A stretch of DNA of 35,817 nucleotides, from positions 66,050-101,866 of the forward strand of contig MNCI01009146.1 of NCBI GenBank assembly GCA_015680685.1, written 5' to 3'. The notes under the pieces are model-generated. The model saw only the letters and a list, made by a program, of their open reading frames with translations, made no database searches and was not told the DNA's origin. This DNA comes from Gnetum montanum (lineage: Eukaryota; Streptophyta; Gnetopsida; Gnetales; Gnetaceae). Numbering within the stretch: the first letter of the stretch is position 1; each line of letters opens with the position of its first letter. The position numbers and the translations under genes are program-made. Shown here piece after piece: positions 11,672 through 21,790 of this stretch.

Positions 11672-12930
11672 TTAAACATGAAATGGTTTCAAGAACAAAT
11701 GATTGGTTGGATTTGCAAGGTCATTCCCTTCCATGTCAGCTAATTTGAATGCTCCGTTGTCATACTCTTTTGTGACCAAGTAGGGCCCTTCTCAATTGGC
11801 TGAGAATTTGTCTGGGTGTTTCCTATCGGTTTTGAGTACAAGGTCACCTTCCTTGATAGGGCTCTTATGAACATCGTGCCGATGGCATTATCATTATCAT
11901 TTTTGGTACCACTCAATTTGATCAAGTGCATGTATACGTTCCTCCTCCACTGAGTCCAAGTCAACAATTCATAGGTCATTGTTTTTCCCTTCGTTGAGGA
12001 GTCTAGAGACTGTGATCCTTAAAGATAGTACCTGTAACTCCAAAGGTAAAATATCTTTTGAACCATAAACAAGACTATATGGTGTTTTACCTGTGGAAGT
12101 CCGATGCATAGTACAATAAGCCCACAACGCGTATACTAGTTGCTCGTGCCATCTTTTCTTGCTTTGGGTAAGCATCTTTTTAAGTACTATAATGATGGTT
12201 TTATTTATGGCTTTAGCTTGTCCATTGCTCTGAGGGTAGTAAGGGGATGAAAATGAATGTTTGATCCCTAGGCTTTCACAAAAATTTTTGGTTTCGGCAT
12301 TGCTGAATTGTGGCCCATTATCAGTGATGATGGTCATGGGGATGCCAAAACGAGTCACAATGTTTTCAAGAATGAATTTGCATATGTGTTTGGATGTGGT
12401 TTTTCTAAGGGGAATAGCTTCTACCCACTTTGTGAAATACTCTGTCGTGATTATGATGAAGCTATGCCCTGTAGAAGATGAGGGTGCTATTGGTCCGAGA
12501 AGGTCCAACCCTCACTTTTGAAAGGACCAGGTGATTTGCGCTATATGCAACTTATTTGGAGGAACATGTATTAGATTACTATGTTTTTGATAGATACTGC
12601 ACATTTTAGCCTTGGAGAGACAGTCATACTCCATGTGTGGTTAATAATAGCCCAAACGTCTTATTTTCATTACCATTGCTTTAGGTGTTATGTGTCCTCT
12701 GCATAATCCATCATGTACTTGCTCAACGATGGTTTGGGCATCAACGCTGCTAAGGCATGTTAGTAGTATGCCTTCGTAGGATCGACAACACAATGTGTTC
12801 CCTACCAGTTCATATTGTCGAGAACATTTTTGTACCATGTCCTTTTGTGCATTCGTTAGATGTTGCAGTGTTTCACCATGTAGAAGGTACTCTTTTATGT
12901 CATCATACCATTCTATCGCGTGCGTTGTAC
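11672..12930 (-). pseudogene. Inner element integrase
   Basis: C-terminal part of pol. The HHCC zinc region contains HDGLCRGH, then MCSIYQKH where the second Cys of CxxC is Tyr. The core contains GLDLLGPI (first Asp), EYFTKWVEAIPLRK, ITDNGPQFS (second Asp), SSPYYPQSNG and QAKAINK. The residue 36 positions after the second Asp, where the catalytic Glu is expected, is Lys (codon 12212-12214). The C-terminal domain has GKTPYSLVYG, FSANWEGPYLV and DMEGNDLANPTNH, ending at a stop at 11672-11674. An in-frame TAA (12641-12643) replaces the expected Trp after LGYY, and a TGA replaces Trp before GLDLLGP. As it stands it could not catalyse integration. Confidence 0.93.
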
Positions 12931-13164
12931 TAACGGATGCAATTGGTAAGTCATCAAGAGTATCAGTTATGGGTTTAGCACAACTGATTATAGAGCTAGG
13001 GCAACATATGGAACATTTTTGGTGATATGTTTAGAGCTAGCGTGGAAAGTGCATCTACAATGGTGTTATCATTTCTAGAAACATGTTGCACATCCATACT
13101 TTCAAATTACTTCAATAAGTGTTTAGCTAAGTCACAGTATGGTTGTAAATGTTGCGCTTTGCAT

Positions 13165-13640
13165 GTATATATGTCTGTGACTTGGTTTAAAACTAGTTAT
13201 GAGTCTCCTCTGACTACAAGTCGTGTGATGTTGGAAGCTAATGCTACCATAAGGTCCCTAAGGAGACCTTCATATTCTGCTATGTTGTTGGTACAATGAA
13301 AGTTGAAGCCGTAAGCAAAGGGTTGGATCTCCCCAGAGGGATAGGTGATGACAACGGCAGCACTCCCCCCTCGAGAGGTGGATGCTTCATCAAAGTTCAA
13401 GATGGCTTCATACTCATCGGGAACTATGTCTATCATATTCACATTTTCATCTAGAAACTCTAGCTGTATTGTTGCTTGATTATGTGTTGGTGATGTAGTC
13501 AGTTGGTTCACTATGGCTTGACCCTTGACTAATGACTGCGCTATATAATGTAGGTCGAATTTAGCTATTATGGCTTTCCAACGCACTATTCTGCTTGACT
13601 TGTAAATGTTATCGGTGATGGCCCTGAGCACATTATCTTT
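13165..13640 (-). pseudogene. Inner element second RNase H (RVT_3 / archaeal-like type)
   Basis: Downstream of the RT-associated RNase H there is a second RNase H-like fold. It shows AILNFDEASTSRGG (first acidic motif, DGAS as DEAS), TNNIAEYEGL (Glu motif) and VVRGDS followed by LVLNQV (third Asp motif, with a TAG between). A dual RNase H with this second domain is established for plant Tat-lineage Ty3 elements (Tat, Ogre, Retand, Grande type), so it is the best lineage marker here. The ORF carrying it also includes the end of the first RNase H and a linker (AKFDLHYIAQSLVKGQ). Confidence 0.82.
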
Positions 13641-15170
13641 CCAAATTATGTTGGCTTGGTTATGGAAGAGGTAATGTCACCATTTCTTTAGGGAAAAGAC
13701 AATGGCTAAACATGACCTCTCCACCTCATTGTACTTCTTTTCATGGGCAACTAATGCATGGCTCAAATAATAAACAGGGACTTCAGTCCCATCATCTTGT
13801 TTCTGGTAGAGCATAGAAGTGATGGACAAATCCAACGTAGCGAGGTAGATGTAGAAGGGTTTATTGTTCTATGGAGGGTACACTATTGGTAGTTGAGCTA
13901 GTGTTGTTTTAATGTGATCAAAGGCTTCCTGGCATTGTGGACTCCATTTAAAATGGACATTCTTTCATAGCAAATGATTCATGGGCTTCAACTTGTCCAT
14001 CAATTTTTCTATGAAACGCCTGATGAACTGTAATCTACCTTCTAGACCCTGAAGTTTAGTAATGTTGCTTGGTGGTTTTAGATTGATAACAGCTTTAACC
14101 TTATCTAGGTCCATTCGTATTCCTATTTCTGACACTACGAAGCCTAGCATCTTGCCCGTTTTTACTCCAAAAACACATTTCTTTAGATTGATTCGAAGTT
14201 CATACTTTAAGCAGCGTTTTAGGATCAAATATAAATCTTGGATGTGTTGCTCTAGTGTTTTCAATTTAATTACAATGTCATCTACATAATCATTGAGCGA
14301 ATGCAACATGTAATCACTAAAAATAAATGTCATTGCCCTTTGATATGTGGCCCCAGCGTTCTTGAGACCAAAGGGCATCATTGTGTAACAAAAGGTACCC
14401 CACGGTGTCATAAAGGTAGTACGGAGCTGATGCTTCAGGTTAATGTGTATCTAGTTATATCCTAAGAAGCCATCCATAAAAGATAATAGGGCATGCCTAG
14501 CGGTTCAGTCAACAAGTTGATTGATGCTGGGTAGGGGGAAATCATCTTTTATAGTCACAACGTTGAGATGCCAGAAGTCAATGCATAGGCGAATGCTTCC
14601 ATTCTTCTTCAGGACAATGACCATGTTGGATACCCAATCAGTGTAGTCAACAACCCAAATGAAACCTTCCTGATACAGTTTGATGATCTAATTACGAACT
14701 GCCAATGCTACCTCAGGCTTAACCTTTCGTGCTTTTTGTTTCATTGGCCTTAATTTTGGATCGAGTATAATATTGTGCTGGAAAATTCAAGGATCCAATC
14801 CAAGCATGTCAGTGTAAGACCAAGCGAATGTTTTCTTGTTGTCTCGAAGCACATGTTCTATGTCTTTGGCTAGTTGAGGTTGCAATAGTGTACTTAATTT
14901 TAATACCTTAAACTCACCATGAGGCATAGCGATGGGGATTTCGGTCAAAGGGTCTTCACTGATGCAATCAACCTCTATGTTGAGGGATTTTGTCTTACCT
15001 TTGTAGCTGTCTAACATTTGTTGTGTTGAGGCTATGATTGTGTCGTCTGTTGATGGACCTAAGTTAATGGAGTTTATGTTGATTTCTCTTGTGATCTTTT
15101 CGTATGATCTGTCAATGATCAATGGTGTGAATAGATGTTGGTAATCCATCGGGCTCACTACTACCAATAA
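13620..15170 (-). pseudogene. Inner element reverse transcriptase and RT-linked RNase H
   Basis: Sense order: an N-terminal extension (15167 to about 14790) ending FAWSYTDMLGLDP; RT fingers and palm with SNMVIVLKKNGSIRLCIDF, FPLPSINQLVD, HALLSFMDGFLGYN, TPWGTFCYTMMPFGLKNAG, then NDYVDDIVIK (the YxDD catalytic box, intact) and LRINLKKCVFGVKTGKMLGF; then connection/RNase H (FKWSPQCQEAF, KPFYIYLATLD, YYLSHALVAHEKKYNEVE, LKKW). In-frame stops include TAG at 14451-14453 (after GFLGYN, where Gln is expected). The first RNase H lacks an obvious complete acidic triad. The frame opens near 15170 beside an array, with no continuity to protease, so a spliced or separately translated pol is implied. Confidence 0.92.
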
Positions 15171-15261
15171 ACAGAGGGTAGAGTGAGCTAGTAGTGGTTG
15201 TTATGTGTTCCTAGGCAATGTAAATCATGTGTATGTATGCGCTGGTGGCTTTGTCGTCGTA

Positions 15262-15460
15262 CCAGGATGCATGGTAGTTTAAGGCCTTACCGGGCCGAAT
15301 GTGGTAGTTTATGGCCTTACTGGGCCGAATGTGGCAGTTTAAGGCCTTACCGGGCCAAATGGAGTAGTTTAAGGCCTTACCGGGTCGTATGGGATAGTTT
15401 AAGGCCTTATCAGGCTGAATGTGGCAGCTTAAGGCCTTACCAGGCCGTACCTATGATTTG
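15262..15460. repeat. 30-bp array between RT and the antisense gene
   Basis: Six copies of about 30 bp on the + strand, 'gtagtttaaggccttaccgg' followed by 'gccgaatgtg'. It carries the TAGTTTAAGGCC word found at 20790-21033 and, reverse-complemented, at 30405-31030. Confidence 0.92.
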
Positions 15461-15682
15461 ATGATGCCTAGTTGCTATATGATCTGTACCGAAGAGTTTG
15501 CGCCAAAATGTTCAGTGTGGGCAACCGAAATTGGTTTACCAGGGAATATGGTATGTGGTAGTGTTCATCATCTTGTCATTTTGTTTTGCATTTTCCCTGT
15601 ACTTTCTACTTTGAACAATTTTTAACTAAAATTAATAAAATATCAAAGGTGGCGGTGGTGGTGGCGGGGTCAACTTAGCGCT

Positions 15683-15690
15683 ATATATAT
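15683..15690 (+). promoter_or_regulatory. TATA box candidate for the antisense gene
   Basis: tatatata in 'agcgctatatatatggtggc', 370 bp before the proposed start codon at 16053. A T-rich stretch and a GGTGGCGGTGG tract (15648-15668) lie just upstream. Placement fits a transcript starting near 15715-15725. Sequence-only inference. Confidence 0.45.
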
Positions 15691-15699
15691 GGTGGCGGG

Positions 15700-16040
15700 C
15701 GTGAGCATGAACCTAAGTTGTAGCGTGAATGTACACCTAAGCCGCAGTGTGAGTGTAGAGCAGTCGCAATGTGAGCGTAGAGAACCAAACCCCAGCATAA
15801 GCATAGAGAAGCAAACCACAGCATGAGTTTATAGCAGCAAATCCCAGCGTAAGCGTAGAGAAGCAAATCCCAGTGTGAGTGTAGAGTAGCAAACGTTAGC
15901 ATAAGCATAGAGAAGCTAACCTTACCATGAGCGTAGAGAAGCAAACCCTAGCATGAGCGTAGAGCAGCAAACCCTAGCGTGCAAGACTTAGCTTGGCGTG
16001 CAAGCTCAAACCCTAGCGTAAACCTATGAGATTTAGCATA
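15700..16040 (+). repeat. 26-bp GCGTAGAG minisatellite, 5' UTR of the antisense gene
   Basis: About eleven copies of a 26-bp unit, 'gcatgagcgtagagaagcaa' plus 'accota'-like ends (accccta/acccca). It lies between the TATA candidate and the start codon. The core GCGTAGAG resembles the GCGTAGAC and GCGTATAC cores of the leader and LTR arrays. Confidence 0.8.
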
Positions 16041-16224
16041 TAGGATGCCGGAATGGGCAAGGGCAAGGAGGTAGAAGGCCAGGGGAGGAAGGGGCCCGAC
16101 TTGACTTTCGCGGAGGAAAGTGAGGCCATGTTGCAGTGTTTGCCTAGACCTAGGATTCCATCGTGGCCTAGATCGGCACACAGGTAAGCTATAATCTTAC
16201 CTCAGTTAATTGCTTTTATTTGTT

Positions 16225-16680
16225 CTTGTTATCTGGGTGTAGACAGTTTTGGTAGCATGTAGAGTCTACACGCTGAGCGTAGACAGTTTTGGTAGCGTAC
16301 AAGGTCTGTACGCTGAGCGTAGATGATTTTCACAACATACAGGGTCTGCACGTTGGGCTTAAATGGTTTTTGCAGCGTACAAGGTCTGCACGCTAGGCGT
16401 AAATAGTTTTCATAGCGTATAGGGTCTGTACGCTAAGCGTAGAATATTTTCATAGGGTACAGGGTCTGCACGCTGGGTGTAAACAGTTTTCGCAGCGTAT
16501 AGGGTCTGCATGCTGGGCATAAATGGTTTTTGTAGCATACAGGGTCTACACGCTGGGCGTAAATGGTTTTTGCAACGTACAGGGTTTATACGCTGGGTGT
16601 AAACAATTTTCTGGCATCTTGTACGCCGAGTGTAAATAGTTTTTTGGTAGCGTGTAGGGTTTGCATGCCGAGTGTAGACA
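16225..16680 (+). repeat. 40-bp minisatellite inside intron 1 of the antisense gene
   Basis: About eleven copies of a 40-bp unit, 'gcgtagacagttttggtagc' then 'gtacagggtctgtacgctga'. It fills most of the 600-bp first intron (16184-16783); the other introns are 76-95 bp. The GCGTA word repeats twice per unit. Confidence 0.9.
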
Positions 16681-16783
16681 TTTTGCAATTTTTTTCGAAG
16701 TATTGGCCTTCAACATGGAATTTCGTTTCTCTATTTCATTTTCATGTATAGTTGATTTATCATGGCATTTTGGTTATTTGCAG

Positions 16784-17420
16784 GGATCCTGAGCCTTTCC
16801 TTTTAGTGGTTGAGCTGGTTGGAGTACTAGCGTGGTTCAGGCCCCTTGATATCGATGAAACTACCCCTGATCTGACTATTGATAATAATGGGATATGGTT
16901 CAAGGAAGGGGTTTGTGAGTTCCTTGCCTTCATCCTAGATAGATTCAAGGTAGTGATATGGTCACACCTAAGGGAACAAGTAGCGTGGAGCATGCTCGAA
17001 GCAATGTTGCCAAGATCTTCAAACGACGTCATGGTTTTCATGGTGGACATTGACGAGGGACCACTTGTGATTGAGGATGGTCCCTCTGGAGGGCCCAGAT
17101 CTACTCGTCCATTATCGCGCATGTGGGACTTATTGCCACGTGGGCCTCACTATCTTAATAACACCTTGTTTTTAGCTACGCGTGCACATACATTGTTCCA
17201 AAACCCTCTAGGCACGATGTACAGGGTAGAGAGGTAAGGTTGTTTAGTTTGTCATTTCTATTTTTTTCGTTTAGTGTTTGCTCCTATTTTGATGACCATT
17301 CTTTTGTAGGCCCCAAGTTGACAAAGATGGGATATGCATCAATGATGATGGGCTTGCACTGGCTCACACCGCTTTAAAGACCTTCATGGTGGGTCCCACC
17401 CTCTGCGGAGCTGTATTAGC
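16784..17420 (+). other. Degenerate FCP1/NLI-interacting-factor (HAD) phosphatase-like domain
   Basis: Exon 2 starts RDPEPFLLVVELVGVL, then KEGVCEFLAFILDRF, KVVIWSHLREQVAWSMLEAM, TRPLSRMWDLLPRGPHY, LNNTLFLATRAHTLFQNP. Exon 3 continues PQVDKDGICINDDGLALAHT. The order matches plant FCP1-homology (NIF) proteins: a 'Lxx-DLNGVL' motif I, 'VWSS' motif II, 'KPL..LW' and 'NTLLIDDSPYK..NP'. The catalytic DxDx(T/V) is ELVGV here, the Lys is Arg, and the second DD pair is gone; the Ser of motif II remains. I read it as a captured host phosphatase-like domain that had lost catalysis. Family assignment is by eye. Confidence 0.7.
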
Positions 17421-19434
17421 TTAGACCAAGGATGATATTCTTCATTTCCATAAGCAATTTTTCAGGGTGTTTGCACAATGCATGGCTCGAGGGTGGCTAC
17501 ATGGAGATTGGTCACGCAATGGACCAGTTTTCCCTTGTGATACTAACTTGTGTTCTAGCACTTCAAAGCCCACGATTGAAGGTAAGTGATGATATTTCCT
17601 TGACGCCTTTGTCTGTTTATTTGGCTGCAACGTTGGTCATAGTAGTGTTATGGTTTTAAATTGTGTTTATAGTTAATGTCCCCCTCAATGGAGACCCTGT
17701 TACGATAGGGCAGACTGAGAGCACCCTATCGATGAAATTTGGGGAGGTTAGCAAGGCGCAGCGATGGTTGCGTACCAATGCCCCACTGTCTATTGTCCAT
17801 TATTTAGATGATGCTGGCCTCATGGAGTTATTTACAACCACAATCCCTAATGTATCTATAGCTCAAATAATTGGAATTGTTGATTTGTTTGACAACTCTG
17901 TCACCTACTATAGCACCCATATCAAGGGTGTTAAAATAGTTTTTCATCTGTCAACTGAGTTCTTTTCAAACCTCTTCGGTGTATCGGCAGATGGCGTGAA
18001 TGTGGTTTTGGATAGGGTGCAGAAAGAGATCCATGTGGTGCGTCAGCTAGAAGATTGGTTGGGCATTGTCAAGGGCTCTAAGGGATTCCCTATGCAGGGG
18101 ATGTCAAAGGTGATGTAAGTTAATGAATTGTATCCCCTGTTTAGGGCACGAGTGTTTCCTAAATCCTTGTCTCAAGTAAAGAGTCTTGGGGTGGAGGCTG
18201 TGCGCATCATGCGAACCATTTTAGAGATCGGGATGCATATAATTGGACCTAATTTTTGTTGTCAGGTTTCCATAGGGAGATAGTGCAATTTTGGTCAAAT
18301 GTTGAGGCACAATCCCATTTTACCTTTGCATTCTTCGCAGGTTATCTACGTCGCTTGGCCAAGTTTTTAGTGGTTCGTGTGGATAATCAATATGTTTTAC
18401 GGGATCACACTCAATTATCTTGCCCATGGATTAACCATTTGTTTGAGGTAGCTAAGTCCCAAGATGCACCCGAGGGGATCGATGAATTAGTTTCCATCAC
18501 AACAGAGGGGTCATCTGATACTTCAATCCATACACATGACAGTGTGGGGTTGGAACCAGACAATGTGCCCTACACTACAAAGAGAGCTGATCGGGTGACC
18601 AAGGAGATCATCGGGAAGGCCAAATCGAATATTCAGAAGTGCAAACACCCTAAGGAGGTGGCTTCAACTGTGGAAGAGCCAAGGGTGAAGCATGTACGAT
18701 TCAAAATGCTTGCTCAAGGTAAGTAAGCTTGATGCACTTGTTGTATTACTATTATCGTCATTTTCGTTTTGCCGCTTACATGAAATTGATGTCTTCAGAC
18801 ATGACTCGAGAAGTGAGGAGACAAGAGCTAGAAACCATTATCGAGAAGGGGGAAGTCCCCACAGATTTCATAATTGGGGAGGAAGAGGTCAGTAAAGATT
18901 AGATAGAAGTGACCGAAGAGTTGGCTAATGACACCATAGAGACAGAATTGGTCGATGACCATGATGGCATCGATGAAATGTTTAATAGCTTTCTTAAGGG
19001 AAAATTGGACCTTAGTGATCCTCCAAACCAAGAAGGGAATAGAGAACTTGGTATATTCCCTTTTTCTCTATTGTGTTGCCTTGTGAATTGTTGTTTCCAT
19101 CATGTGGTGTTTTAATTTTACATTTTTTTATGACTTCCAGATGAAGATATTGAAAGTAGGATGATTCCTACGATGTGGTTAGAAGTGCCTATGATAGTGG
19201 CTCCCCCTAAAACAACCACTAAGTCTAATCCATCTCATACTCATGAACCATTTTCTTGGATTGAGATGCCAAGCAAAATGGATTTTTTCACCAGTATCAT
19301 CGACGAGGTGGTCAAACACATTTAGCAGGCCCACCCTGAAATAGGTACAGATGTCTCAAGTGTTTTGCAGCCTTTGACTTTCACACTCCTTTTTGCCATC
19401 TAAGGTCTAATGTCTATTCCTTTCATGTGTGTAG

Positions 19435-19965
19435 GAGCTAAGCCGAAGTGGGATCCATCTGAGATCGTTTGTATTGAGAGCTTGCCTGCACTACGACCAG
19501 AAGTTGAATAGATACCGAGACAGGTCTATGACGAGGTGGCGAAAGGTCTTGTGCATAACGCCAAATCGCTTTGGACTTGTAGGCGCTCCATTGAACAGCT
19601 ATGGTTGCAAATCCAGGCAAAGGAAAAAAAGGTTTCTAAGTTATCAACTGAACATGATGATCTCAAGGCTCATTATGAGTTCACCTCAGCTAGACTAATA
19701 GGTGATCATTCTTGGCGAACTTCCAAAATCACTTATACTAGATATTGGAACTTGCTAAATCGCCATGCTTCACTGACTCGAAAACTAGCAGAGCGTAAGG
19801 CCTATATAGATTTACTAAACTTCAAGTGCCAGGATTGGAAGGCTTTCGCTTCCAAGGTGTGTAAGTGGGGTAAAAATGTGAAGAACCACAAGCATCATTA
19901 CAAGAAATCATTGAAGGAAGTATCCATAGAAAAGCGTCAGCTTGAAATGTTCATAGAGGATCTGG
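19435..19965 (+). other. Coiled-coil exon of the antisense gene
   Basis: After one TAG (19509) the frame is open for about 150 codons of charged, heptad-like sequence: IEQLWLQIQAKEKKVSKLST, LLNRHASLTRKLAERKAYID, KWGKNVKNHKHHYKKSLKEV, EKRQLEMFIEDL. It likely mediates self- or partner association. The same segment is recognisable on the - strand of the outer element at about 31600-31935. Confidence 0.75.
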
Positions 19966-20023
19966 GTCTACATTCTGNTCCTCTATGAACATTTCAAGCT
20001 GACGCTTCTCTATAGATACTTCN
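19917..20023. repeat. 44-bp inverted repeat bounded by undetermined bases
   Basis: Bases 19979-20022 are the reverse complement of 19917-19960 with two mismatches. That right arm is delimited exactly by the only two N bases in the window (19978 and 20023). This is best read as a gap-closing or scaffolding artefact, so the antisense gene's sequence here should not be trusted. Confidence 0.85.
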
Positions 20024-20414
20024 TGAGGGTGATTACAATTGCTTCTGGGGAGGTCTCTGTGGGTGAATTTTCTTTGAAATGTCCCATATGGTCGACGGTT
20101 GATAAGGGGAAGGCCTTAGCGAACATCGATCTGGGCCTCAATGGGACTAACTAGGCTAGCGTCTCAGAGGAAGAAATTCTCCATTGGTTGGAATTTGGTT
20201 TAAGGGGGTCTCCTACAGTAAGCATTTTGTTGTTATGAAATTTTTTCATTGAGTAATGTTTGGGATTTTTCTCTTTTATTCTTGTGTTGATTGTTTCTTT
20301 TGCATTTTATAGGGTCGAGGCGACAACGATGTTCAAGAAGGTGGTCCCAGGGGAGTGGGGACCCATGGTGCCAGTGGGTCTAAAGGGGACAACCCTCCCA
20401 TCCCTGATGTTTAA

Positions 20415-20789
20415 TTTTGACTTTGAAACTATCCCAGCTCACATGTTTACATGAATCATAAATTGAATGTTTTTCTTTGAGTTGTATTGCACTAATGAAT
20501 GAAATCAATTAACTATTGTACTTATCTAATTGTATATCACTATATGTATATATATTTCTACATATTTTTTTGTTGCGAATTTTGAGTTTACATATAAACA
20601 CGATGCAACAATGTAAAATGTTTTGGTTTGTTTTATTGTTTAAGTGCAATGCATTGAGTGGGAATGCAAGTAGGAATGTAATTATAATCAACGGATAATT
20701 GTGAAAAGGAAAATGTGAAGAAAAACTAAATATAAGCATAAATTCAAACAATGAACTTGAATTTGTGAGAAAAGCAAAGTGTAAGAAAA
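20415..20789. other. AT-rich spacer after the antisense gene
   Basis: Low-complexity A/T-rich DNA following the TAA at 20412. It includes tatatgtatatatattt (about 20540) and several AATGAATG/AATGTAATT words that could supply 3'-end processing signals for the antisense transcript. No coding support in either strand. Confidence 0.5.
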
Positions 20790-21033
20790 TGGTTTGGTTT
20801 AAGGCCATTTCGGGCTCCATGCACTAGTTTAAGGCCATTTCAAGCTAGTGTAAACAAGGGAAGTTTCAGGTGATGCTGGTAGATTTCTTGATAGACTAAT
20901 CATTTCTGATCGTGGCTAGTTTTATGTCATTGCAAACATGTGATAGTTTAACATCATTTTGGACTATGAATATATTTTATCGTCATTTCAGATTGTGAAT
21001 ATAGCTTAATGTCGTTTCGGACTTGAATGTCGT
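20790..21033. repeat. TAGTTTAAGGCC / TTAAACTA array between protease and antisense gene
   Basis: Several degenerate units: 'ggtttaaggccatttcgggc', 'tagtttaaggccatttcaag', 'tagtttaacatcattttgga', 'tagcttaatgtcgtttcgga'. It begins immediately after the gag-protease stop (21034) in the sense direction. It pairs with the array at 15262-15460 on the other side of the antisense gene. Confidence 0.8.
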
Positions 21034-21790
21034 TTATTGGCTTAGTAATTTTTTGATTTTCCTCATTTTAACATTAGGAGTAGCGTTAATGGGTATGATT
21101 CTATATTCATAGTCTCCTTCACTGATCATGTTGAATGGTAATTCAGCCCAAGGGACATCTGATGGAACATCTCCGGCATTGGTGCTTTCTGGTGCTTTTG
21201 CATGTACTATAGTTTCTACATTTGTTGTGGTTTCTAGGTGAGGCTATATATGTACGATTTCGCACCCGAGTATTTCTGTGTTGGGTAAATTTTTCTTTGT
21301 GTCTAAGAGATTATTGCTTACTGATTGCGTGCATCTTTTTTGTTCATTTGTATCATCTTGTTTAGGCTCTTCGAACTTAACCTCCGAGCCTTGATCTGTA
21401 TCTGTATGTGATGAGATGGTAGGTGTAGCTGCCTCCCCGTGTATGATGATTTTGCCACCTTCGTAAGGTAGGTGAATCTCTTGGTGTATGGGGGAAGAGA
21501 CTGATTTCAGTTGGGCTAACCAAGGCCTTCCCAATATTAGATTGAACCCTGGCATTTCATCAATGACCACAAAGTTAGTAGATGTGGGGAATTGATCCCC
21601 TACTATAAAGTCCAAAGTCACTGTGCCTTTCACTACTACGTGTGATCCACTGAACGATTTCAAACACGTGGGGGCGGTTGGTCTAATTAGTTCCGTAAGC
21701 CCTAATTGTTCGATGATGGGATAAGGTACTATGTTTGTCGCGGCTCCATCATCTACATGCACTCTATGTATCTTGAATTGATTTATTCAT
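21034..21790 (-). pseudogene. Inner element aspartic protease (retropepsin) and C-terminal tail
   Basis: The frame 21762-21244 reads MHVDDGAATNIVPYPIIEQL, with DDG at the catalytic Asp-Ser/Thr-Gly position. FVVIDEMPGFNLILGRPWL follows (the conserved ILGRPWL second-half motif of plant Ty3 proteases), then HLPYEGGKIIIHG. After one TAG the same frame continues with VPWAELPFNMISEGDYEYRI to a TAA at 21034-21036. The outer element has a matching tail (ALWVELSFSINDEG), so the tail is genuine. Retropepsin processes Gag-Pol in the particle. It is joined upstream to Gag with no pol following; an array begins within a few bases of the stop. Confidence 0.9.

Larger units (their letters stand above)
16053..20414 (+). 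pseudogene. Antisense spliced gene inside the inner element (FCP1-like domain plus coiled coil)
   Basis: Exons proposed: 16053-16183, 16784-17233, 17310-17581, 17673-18718, 18799-19050, 19141-19344, 19435 to about 19965, about 20024-20217, 20313-20414. Every bounded intron is GT-AG and joins in phase (2,2,1,1,1,1,0). The ATG at 16053 has purine at -3 and G at +4, and the frame is closed by TAG at 16041. Product in order: basic N-terminus; FCP1/NIF-like domain (exon 2 to early exon 3); a region faintly like plant transposon-associated proteins (exon 4); acidic linker; coiled coil (exon 7 here, 19435 on); Gly-rich tail. Breaks: TAG 17422, TAA 18116, TAG 18900, TAG 19323, TAG 19509, TAG 20152, one frame change near 18250, and an assembly gap at 19978-20023. 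It is encoded opposite to gag-pol, between protease and RT. Function unknown. Confidence 0.8.

Noticed and set aside
16760-17122. 120-codon - strand frame opposite exon 2
   Set aside because: Complement of the FCP1-like exon; the + frame has domain similarity and in-phase splice sites, the - frame has neither.
18114-18265. Intron between GTAAGT at 18115 and CAG at 18265
   Set aside because: Junction would be out of phase, and the interval reads as coding (NELYPLFRARVFPKSLSQV). I prefer one exon with a TAA and a frame change, though splicing is not excluded.
20260-20454. 64-codon frame starting MGFFSFILVLIVSFAFYRVE, looking like a signal peptide
   Set aside because: It spans the T-rich last intron of the antisense gene and the last exon in the wrong frame; the hydrophobic start is intron sequence.
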